Source of the DNA: Desulfurococcales archaeon
Lineage (GTDB): Archaea > Thermoproteota > Thermoprotei_A > Sulfolobales > WAQK01
Reading direction: 5' to 3'
Assembly (NCBI GenBank): GCA_027016915.1
Contig: JALURJ010000192.1
Location: 1 to 11,219, forward strand
Length of the DNA: 11,219 nt
The translations under genes and the position numbers were made by a program. This document shows positions 5,873 through 11,219 of this stretch, in pieces; positions within the stretch are counted from its first letter, which is position 1; every line of letters begins with the position of its first letter. The notes under the pieces were generated by a model that worked only from the letters and a program-made list of their open reading frames with translations, did not search any database and had not been told where the DNA came from.

Positions 5873-8389
5873 GTGGGAAGGAGAGGACTACCCCTTCTAG
5901 TTATATCCATAATCATAGCATCGCTGCTGGGATACTTGGCTGTGGGGAACCCACAGGTTGCAGCGATCTCCGACCCCGTCCACGGGCTTTGGGGCAGCAT
6001 ACCCTCATCTAAGCACCCTACAGGGACCCTGAGGCTCCCGGGACTGAACTCCGAGGTTGTGGTGGTCTGGGATAAATGGGGTGTGCCCTACATCTTTGCC
6101 GAGACCGAGCGCGACCTCTACTACGCTTTCGGCTTCATCCAGGGCCTGGACAGGATGTTCCAAATGGACTTTATGCGCAGGGTGGCTGAGGGAAGGCTAA
6201 GCGAGCTCCTGGGCGACGCGGCCTACGAGACCGACGAGTTTTTCAGAATACTGGGCCTTCACCGAGCCGCCCAGCAGACCCTGGAATCCATGAAGACCAC
6301 CAGGGACATGAGGCGCTACTACGAGGTGCTTGAAGCCTTCTCTGAAGGAGTAAACACGTATATAGAATGGGCTAAGAGGCACGACATGCTTCCCCCAGAG
6401 TACAGGCTTCTAGGAGCAGAGCCGGAGCCCTGGAGGCCGCTTGACAGTCTCGCCATAGGCAAGCTGGTTGCCTGGGGTCTTGCCGGGAGCTTCAGTGACG
6501 TCGAGCTCAAAGCCTTCCTCGACGCCAACGGGTACGAGGCGCTATTCGAGCTGGGACTACTGGAAAGGCCCCTCAACACAGCGATTCTGGAAGGCGTCGA
6601 TGACGCCGTGTATCCCCGCGGGTCATGGCTCAACGCGACCTACACAGGGTCGGCCCAGCTCTCAGTCTCTCCCAAGTACTTGGTGTGGGTGGAGAAGGCA
6701 GAGTCCCTGGCGAGGAGCATAGTGGGCAACGCAGCCTCCAACAACTGGGTGATCTCGGGCAGGCTTACAGACACAGGATACCCCATCCTCGCCAACGATC
6801 CCCACCTCTCCCTCCAAGCGCCGCCCACCTGGTACGAGGCGTGCCTGGTGCTGCGGGGAAGAGGTTGGATTGTTAGAGGGGTCACCTTCCCAGGCCTCCC
6901 CGTCATAGTCATAGGGAGAAACAACCACGTGGCATGGGGCTTCACCAACGTCGGCGCTGACGTAGCCGATTTCTACTACTACGTGTGGAGGGGGAACAAG
7001 TACCTCTATAGAGGCGAATGGCTTGAGCCCCAAACCATAGTGGAGGAGATCAGGATCAGAACGGGCTCGGGCTACAGAGTTGTCAGAGTCAAGGTAAACA
7101 TAACGATCCACGGACCCCTCATCGAGAAGTATGGGGAGCGCTACGCACTTAGATGGACGGGGCTCCAGCCGACCTACGAATACGTAGCGCTATACCTGAT
7201 GAACTACGCCACCAACATATACGACTACATGGAGGCCCAGAAGTACTTCATGGTCCCGGCCCAGAACGCTGTCTACGCCGACACGGAGGGCAACATAGCC
7301 TACTATCCGGCGGGACTCTACCCCATCAGGGACAACCTACCCACAATCAGGGCTCGGGGCAAGGCTATACCCAACTACGGGTTCCTACCTTTCAACGGGA
7401 GCAGGGGGGAGGGTGAGTGGGTCAGCTACATACCGTTCGACAAGATACCCCACGTAGTGAACCCTGAGAGAGGCTTCATAGCCACAGCCAACAACGCGCC
7501 GGTTCCGGCCGGGGACTACAAGTACTACCTGGGGTGGCACTGGGCCGATAGGTTCAGGCATGATAGGATCGTTGAGATGATCCAGGAAACGCTTGAGACG
7601 AAGGGCAAAATATCCATAGAGGATGTTATGAGGATGCAGACCGACTACAGGAGCCTGGCAGCCGAGACCTTCGTGCCCCTACTCCTCCAGGCCCTTGACA
7701 CCGTGTCAGGCAGCCTCACCGACGCCGAGAAGCAGGTGGTGGAGATGATGAAGAACTGGGACTACGTCATGGATCCCGAAAGGCCTGAACCCGCCATATA
7801 CACTTACTGGCTCAAAGAGTTCTACGACAAACTTTGGGAAGACGAGTACGAGGCGGCAGGGATCGAAGGCACGTTCCTACCCCTAGAGGCCGCCGAACTC
7901 GTCCTGAGGGGTGAGCTGGAAGAACCCGGCAGATATGCCAAGTGGGCTGACAAGCCCATAGGCGAGCTCGTCCTGGAGGCCCTTAGAGGAGCTATGTCGA
8001 AGCTCTCCGAGGACACCGGAACCAGCGATCCGGCGAAGTGGAGGTGGGGAGGCATACACATTTACGCCTTTGACCACGTGTTAGGCGGTGTGCTATCCTG
8101 GCTTAACTACCCGCGCCACCCGGCCCCTGGAGGCTTCTTCACCGTAAACGTGGCGCCCGGGCTACAGGTGAAGAACGGGCCGAGCATACGCTATATAGCC
8201 GACATGAGGCCCGGCGAGACGGGATACCTGACCCTTCCCGGCGGGAACTCGGGGCACCCCTTCAGCACCCACTACTACGACCAGCTGGAAATGTGGGTCA
8301 AAGGCGAGTATAAGGTGTTGCTAATGCCCATGAACCCCGACGAAGTAGGAGGGGTCGAAACCCTTAAGCTCGCACCTGGAGGTGGCTAG
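5873..8389 (+). CDS. Penicillin acylase-family Ntn amidohydrolase, exported or membrane-anchored
   Basis: An 838-residue precursor of the penicillin G/AHL acylase family, which self-cleaves into alpha and beta chains and hydrolyses amide bonds of N-acyl compounds. Residues 1-24 (Arg3, Arg4, then a hydrophobic stretch) form a signal peptide or anchor, so the enzyme should work outside the membrane. The alpha part includes WDKWGVPYIFAET and GFIQGLDRMFQMDF (87-100). The beta chain should begin at Ser289 in AASNNWVISG, the nucleophile, followed by NDPHL (His311). NPERGFIATANNAP (530-543) supplies the oxyanion Asn near 540. GTG 5873 is the first possible start after three consecutive stops (TGA TAA TAG, 5846-5854), with GGTG at 5861-5864. 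It has its own promoter beside the beta-oxidation operon, suggesting that released acyl chains feed that pathway. The substrate is unknown: N-acyl amino acids, acyl-homoserine lactones or lipid amides are all possible. Confidence 0.92.
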   Translation: MGRRGLPLLVISIIIASLLGYLAVGNPQVAAISDPVHGLWGSIPSSKHPTGTLRLPGLNSEVVVVWDKWGVPYIFAETERDLYYAFGFIQGLDRMFQMDFMRRVAEGRLSELLGDAAYETDEFFRILGLHRAAQQTLESMKTTRDMRRYYEVLEAFSEGVNTYIEWAKRHDMLPPEYRLLGAEPEPWRPLDSLAIGKLVAWGLAGSFSDVELKAFLDANGYEALFELGLLERPLNTAILEGVDDAVYPRGSWLNATYTGSAQLSVSPKYLVWVEKAESLARSIVGNAASNNWVISGRLTDTGYPILANDPHLSLQAPPTWYEACLVLRGRGWIVRGVTFPGLPVIVIGRNNHVAWGFTNVGADVADFYYYVWRGNKYLYRGEWLEPQTIVEEIRIRTGSGYRVVRVKVNITIHGPLIEKYGERYALRWTGLQPTYEYVALYLMNYATNIYDYMEAQKYFMVPAQNAVYADTEGNIAYYPAGLYPIRDNLPTIRARGKAIPNYGFLPFNGSRGEGEWVSYIPFDKIPHVVNPERGFIATANNAPVPAGDYKYYLGWHWADRFRHDRIVEMIQETLETKGKISIEDVMRMQTDYRSLAAETFVPLLLQALDTVSGSLTDAEKQVVEMMKNWDYVMDPERPEPAIYTYWLKEFYDKLWEDEYEAAGIEGTFLPLEAAELVLRGELEEPGRYAKWADKPIGELVLEALRGAMSKLSEDTGTSDPAKWRWGGIHIYAFDHVLGGVLSWLNYPRHPAPGGFFTVNVAPGLQVKNGPSIRYIADMRPGETGYLTLPGGNSGHPFSTHYYDQLEMWVKGEYKVLLMPMNPDEVGGVETLKLAPGGG

Positions 8390-8391
8390 CC

Positions 8392-8787
8392 GTGGCAATG
8401 GCTGGAAAATATAGACCCCTGATAGCCGTCCTGCGGGGGATGCTGCTTGGAGCAGCGATATACTGGCTCGCCGCTGCCGCGGACATTGAGAAGGTCCACA
8501 TAGTACTAGCGCCCCTGCTGGCTGGAATGATGGGTTCCCACTGGCCCGGAAGGGTGGCATGGAGGCTGGCTGGAGGAGGTTTCTCCGCCCTCCTCTCGGC
8601 GTTGCTAGTGCTCATATATTACTTCGCCGTAGCGCCGTATGCTGCTGGAAAAGTGCTGACTATAGGAGTGCTGGGGATTGTGCCGTTCCTCATAGCCGTG
8701 GTGTTCGGAGTACTTGGTGCAGCGATATGGGAAGGCGTTAGAAGGACCTTCTTAGAAGGGCTAGAGACCAAAACCAGCGGCCCATAG
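8392..8787 (+). CDS. Small membrane protein of unknown function, coupled to the acylase
   Basis: I do not recognise a family. The 131-residue product is strongly hydrophobic, with probable membrane segments at about 10-30, 35-49 (weak), 60-82 and 88-113, a basic N-terminus (GKYRP, LRG) and a charged tail (RRTFLEGLETKT). Gly/Ala-rich stretches such as LAGGGFSALLSALL suggest tight helix packing. GTG 8392 is preferred to ATG 8398 because GGTG at 8381-8384 lies seven bases before it. Only two bases separate it from the acylase stop, and its ribosome-binding motif lies inside the last acylase codons, so the two are very probably translationally coupled. That suggests a role with the acylase at the membrane, such as anchoring or transport of a product, but this is inference from position alone. 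Confidence 0.75.
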   Translation: MAMAGKYRPLIAVLRGMLLGAAIYWLAAAADIEKVHIVLAPLLAGMMGSHWPGRVAWRLAGGGFSALLSALLVLIYYFAVAPYAAGKVLTIGVLGIVPFLIAVVFGVLGAAIWEGVRRTFLEGLETKTSGP

Positions 8788-8801
8788 CTTTTTCTTTCCT
8801 C
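8788..8801 (+). terminator. T-rich terminator after the acylase-membrane protein transcript
   Basis: CTTTTTCTTTCCTC begins directly at the stop of the membrane-protein gene, in the 28-base gap before the end of the convergent dehydrogenase. It is a good archaeal plus-strand terminator; the minus strand has no matching T-tract here. Confidence 0.55.
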
Positions 8802-8815
8802 GGGGTAAGGACCCA

Positions 8816-9940
8816 TTATCTTACTCGTTTCGCCAGGTCTCTAGCTATGATCATGAGCTGAACCTCGTTGGTACCCTCAGCAATCTCGGCGGCTTTGGCG
8901 TCCCTGTAAAGCCTTGAGACCTTCGAGGCTGTAAGGAGTCCGCGGCCACCCATAACCTGCACCGCTATTCGTGTAGCCTTCACGGCGAGGCGTGCTGCGA
9001 GGAACTTCGCAATGGATGCGTGTAGCAGTATGTTTTCACCCTTGTCGTGAAGCTCCGCCGTACGGCGGATCAACGCTTTCACCGCCTCGACCTCCGCCGC
9101 CACCTCGGCCAGGGGGAAGCTTACTGCCTGGTTCTCGAATATCGGTCTCCCGAAAGACTTTCTCTCCAACGCCCACCTAACAGCCTCTTCGAGAGCCCCT
9201 TCAGCTATCCCCAGAGCTATTGATGCGAAGGGGAGCCTCCCAACGCCCAAGCCCACAACTGCCGGTTTGAAGCCCTCGTTCTCCCTTCCTAGAACCCTGG
9301 ATGAAGGCACCTCCACCCCCTTCAGCAGCACCCTGGCTAGGCCTGTGCCCCTGAAGCCCATGAGGTCCAGGGGCTCTCCCACCTCCACACCCTCAGCCTT
9401 GTCTAGTGCGAAGAGGGTCAGGGCCTTATGCCTTGCCTCGAGGGGTCCTGTTCGGGCGAGAACTATGAAGGTGTCAGCGTATAATGCGTTGGTTGTGAAG
9501 AGCTTCTCCCCCTCCAGCACGTAGGTGTCGCCCCTCTTCTCAGCCCTGGTTTCGATGGATGCCAGGTCGCTGCCAGCCCCGGGCTCCGTGAAGGCTAGGG
9601 CGAGGATCCTCTCTCCCCGGGCGGCGCCGGGCAGTATCTCCTCCCTCGCCTCCTCCGAGCCGAACTTCTCGACGAAGTACGCGCTCATGCTGTGGACGAA
9701 TATTATGTGGGCTATGCTGGGGCTCTCCCTAGCTATGAGTCTAAGGGCGTCCATGAAGTCGGAGAAGGGGAGCCCCCAGCCCCCGTACTCCCTCGGTATG
9801 GGGAGCCCGAAGACGCCGTGCCCGGCAGCGTCTCGGAAGAACTCGGGCGGCGCAACGTTGTCCCTGTCTATGCTCTCAGCATACCTGGAGACCACCTTCT
9901 CCACAAATCCTGACACTATAGTGGAGGCATCGCATTCCAC
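8816..9940 (-). CDS. Acyl-CoA dehydrogenase (FAD), second copy
   Basis: A second flavin acyl-CoA dehydrogenase of 374 residues, a compact member clearly divergent from the copy at 2519. The N-terminal helical domain contains IPREYGGWGLPF; FTEPGAGSD is the flavin/substrate loop; MGFRGTGLARVLL lies in the beta domain; WALERKSFGRPIFENQ keeps the consensus RxxFG and Gln that the other copy lacks. The catalytic base should be Glu355 in IAEGTNEVQ. It likely acts on a different chain length or a branched acyl-CoA, which sequence alone does not settle. The start is GTG at 9940-9938, with GGTG seven bases upstream inside the shared 15-mer. It is convergent with the acylase pair and divergent from the hydrolase gene, with a common AT-rich promoter block. 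Confidence 0.9.
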   Translation of the reverse strand: MECDASTIVSGFVEKVVSRYAESIDRDNVAPPEFFRDAAGHGVFGLPIPREYGGWGLPFSDFMDALRLIARESPSIAHIIFVHSMSAYFVEKFGSEEAREEILPGAARGERILALAFTEPGAGSDLASIETRAEKRGDTYVLEGEKLFTTNALYADTFIVLARTGPLEARHKALTLFALDKAEGVEVGEPLDLMGFRGTGLARVLLKGVEVPSSRVLGRENEGFKPAVVGLGVGRLPFASIALGIAEGALEEAVRWALERKSFGRPIFENQAVSFPLAEVAAEVEAVKALIRRTAELHDKGENILLHASIAKFLAARLAVKATRIAVQVMGGRGLLTASKVSRLYRDAKAAEIAEGTNEVQLMIIARDLAKRVR

Positions 9941-9952
9941 GGCAGAACACCG
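9938..9952 (-). promoter_or_regulatory. Shared 15-nt leader/start element (copy 2, dehydrogenase gene)
   Basis: The minus strand reads CGGTGTTCTGCCGTG, identical to the block over the SCP2 start at 524-538. The GTG is the start codon here too. The flanking bases on both sides differ between the copies, so the identity is limited to leader plus start codon. The predicted transcript start (about 25 bases from the TATA-like centre at 9975) again falls at its upstream edge. Confidence 0.6.
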
Positions 9953-9969
9953 TATCTGTAGAGTAACCG

Positions 9970-9980
9970 TTAATAATTAT
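9970..9980. promoter_or_regulatory. Bidirectional TATA-like block between dehydrogenase and hydrolase genes
   Basis: TTAATAATTAT contains the perfect palindrome ATAATTAT (9973-9980) and is the only AT-rich block in the 69-base gap. Its centre is 24 bases from the dehydrogenase GGTG and 25 from the hydrolase GGTG, so one box could serve both directions. On the minus strand the purine-rich GCGGAAACG upstream could act as a BRE. Confidence 0.5.
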
Positions 9981-10009
9981 CGTTTCCGCTGATAAACCGG
10001 GTGCCTTCT

Positions 10010-10918
10010 ATGCCTAGGATGACCAGGATCACGGACACACTATACTGTGTGGACGTCACGCCACCCGAGCTGGGCGTCCCCTTCATATGCTCCTACATAG
10101 TAGTTTCCCGGGGCGAGGCAGCCGTAATCGAGACAGGCCCCACATCGTCCACCGAGATCCTGGTAGAAGCACTCAACCAGCTTGGCGCCGAGGTAAAAGC
10201 CGTCATCCCCACTCACATACACCTGGACCACGGGGGCGGGGTCGGCTCCCTCCTCAAGCACCTGGAGTCTGCCAAGGCCTACGTGCACCCCAGAGCAGTG
10301 AAGCATCTAGCCGACCCAGCCAAGCTGTGGGCCGCCGCCAGGTATGCGCTAGGCTGGCTGGCGGAGGTCTACCAGGCCCCCGAGCCAGCGCCGCGGGAGA
10401 GGCTTGTAGCTGCCGAAGACGGTGCGAAGATAAGGGTTGGGGACATGGAGCTGAGAATAGTGCACACGCCGGGCCACGCTTCGCACCATCAATCCATACT
10501 TATGGAGGATGGCACTCTCTTCGTCGGCGACTCGGCAGGGATCTACATAGCCCGTGAAAACTACGTGATACCGACCACCATGCCCGTGATAAGGCTGGAC
10601 CTATACCTGGAAAGCCTTGAGAAACAGATCGCCCTGAACCCCTCGAGAATAGCGTACACGCACTACGGCGTGGCTGAGAACGGGGTAGGGGTGCTGCGCA
10701 GACATAGGATCCAGGTTGACGCCTGGGTTAGGGGTGTGAGGGAGGCGCTGGAGGCCGGGGAGGAGAGCAACGAGGCCATACTTGGAAGGATAGCCAGATA
10801 CGACCCTGAGGCGGAGAAGCTGAAGGGCATAGTTGGGAAGAGCAGGGCCTACGAGATCCTCGTCCGCCTATCCGTGGAGGGCCTGGTGATGGAGGTTAGA
10901 CGCCAGATGCAGGGCTAG
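10010..10918 (+). CDS. Metallo-beta-lactamase-fold hydrolase
   Basis: A two-metal hydrolase of the glyoxalase II/lactonase-like branch, 302 residues, no signal peptide. Metal ligands are all present: THIHLDHGGG (His69, His71, Asp73, His74), His156 in HTPGHASHH, Asp174 in VGDSAG and His218 in YTHYGV. After the fold (about 1-220) a helical C-terminal region of about 80 residues follows, seen in many MBL proteins acting on CoA thioesters or lactones. ATG 10010 is chosen because GGTG at 10000-10003 lies six bases before it; the frame's GTG 10001 is part of that motif. Divergence from a dehydrogenase and the nearby thioesterase suggest an acyl thioester or lactone substrate, but the family is broad. 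The last 23 bases overlap the convergent thioesterase gene. Confidence 0.87.
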   Translation: MPRMTRITDTLYCVDVTPPELGVPFICSYIVVSRGEAAVIETGPTSSTEILVEALNQLGAEVKAVIPTHIHLDHGGGVGSLLKHLESAKAYVHPRAVKHLADPAKLWAAARYALGWLAEVYQAPEPAPRERLVAAEDGAKIRVGDMELRIVHTPGHASHHQSILMEDGTLFVGDSAGIYIARENYVIPTTMPVIRLDLYLESLEKQIALNPSRIAYTHYGVAENGVGVLRRHRIQVDAWVRGVREALEAGEESNEAILGRIARYDPEAEKLKGIVGKSRAYEILVRLSVEGLVMEVRRQMQG

Positions 10919-11219
10919 CACGGGCCTTCTCCAAGTACTCCTCTATCCTCCTAACAAGATCCCCGGGGAGCTCCACCGCCTCCCCCTTCTCCCTGCTGGC
11001 CGACACCACGACGATCTCGCACTCGGCCGAGAGCCTGCCCTCATCCTCGTTGTAGATGGCTATCCTGTACCGAATATGCCTCCGCCCCAGCTCCAGGTCC
11101 ACAAGCTCCAGCCTGGCGGTTTGGTTGAAGCGGAGCGGCCACCTATACCTGCAGGAAGCATGAACCCTTGGAAGCCACACGCCTAGATGCCTGAAGCTGC
11201 CGAAGGGTAAGCCTATAGC
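10896..11219 (-). CDS. Hotdog-fold acyl-CoA thioesterase, 4HBT/YbgC-like (5' end missing)
   Basis: The frame runs open to the right window edge, so at least 107 C-terminal residues are seen and the true start lies outside; the GTG at 11180 is internal. The visible part matches the hotdog thioesterase body: LPRVHASCRYRWPLRFNQ resembles the strand and 'Y..P.r..d' segment of YbgC-like enzymes, then three strands (ARLELVDLELG, HIRYRIAIYN, LSAECEIVVVSA) and VELPGDLVRRIEEYL at the end. The catalytic Asp region normally lies in the missing N-terminus. Such enzymes release free CoA from acyl-CoA, useful beside beta-oxidation. The stop is TAA 10898-10896, inside the hydrolase gene. Confidence 0.72.
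   Translation of the reverse strand, partial: AIGLPFGSFRHLGVWLPRVHASCRYRWPLRFNQTARLELVDLELGRRHIRYRIAIYNEDEGRLSAECEIVVVSASREKGEAVELPGDLVRRIEEYLEKARASPASGV

Noticed and set aside
1..11219. CRISPR arrays, insertion sequences, tRNA or rRNA genes
   Set aside because: No regularly spaced repeats, transposase-like proteins, terminal repeats or tRNA-like folds were seen on reading both strands by eye.

Overview
The window looks like chromosome from a hyperthermophilic Thermoproteota (crenarchaeal) archaeon, most like Aeropyrum or a relative. This is inferred from style and was not tested by a database search. Coding DNA is GC-rich and dense, with heavy use of AGG and ATA codons and frequent GTG and TTG starts. 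AT-rich TATA-like boxes and T-rich stop-distal tracts flank the genes. Every complete gene has GGTG, complementary to the archaeal 16S rRNA 3' end, 6-8 nt before the start. Several families (DUF35 protein paired with an SCP2-type thiolase; dehydrogenase-first HCDH-hydratase fusion) have an archaeal arrangement.

Layout. Bases 1-193 hold little: possibly the tail of a plus-strand gene and a T-rich terminator. An SCP2 sterol/lipid-carrier gene (194-526, minus) diverges from a plus-strand series: SCP2-type thiolase (665-1855) and its DUF35 zinc-ribbon/OB-fold partner (1872-2411); after an AT-rich gap with its own promoter, an acyl-CoA dehydrogenase (2519-3730) and a 3-hydroxyacyl-CoA dehydrogenase/enoyl-CoA hydratase fusion (3758-5773). 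Another promoter precedes a secreted or anchored penicillin-acylase-family Ntn amidohydrolase (5873-8389), coupled to a small membrane protein (8392-8787). A second acyl-CoA dehydrogenase (8816-9940, minus) diverges from a metallo-beta-lactamase-fold hydrolase (10010-10918, plus), whose 3' end overlaps a convergent hotdog thioesterase cut by the right edge.

Together the genes encode all four steps of the fatty-acid beta-oxidation spiral: acyl-CoA dehydrogenase (two), enoyl-CoA hydratase plus hydroxyacyl-CoA dehydrogenase (one fusion), and thiolase. A lipid carrier, a thioesterase and an outward-facing amidase that could release fatty acids from N-acyl amides accompany them. Acyl-CoA synthetase, electron-transfer flavoprotein and a regulator are not in the window.

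The least expected signals are non-coding. An identical 15-nt element (CACGGCAGAACACCG as read on plus) covers the short leader and start codon of both minus-strand lipid genes, about 9.4 kb apart. An 8-bp perfect inverted repeat straddles the acylase TATA region. A GC-rich palindrome sits between the SCP2 and thiolase genes. At most promoters the predicted transcription start falls at or close to the GGTG motif.
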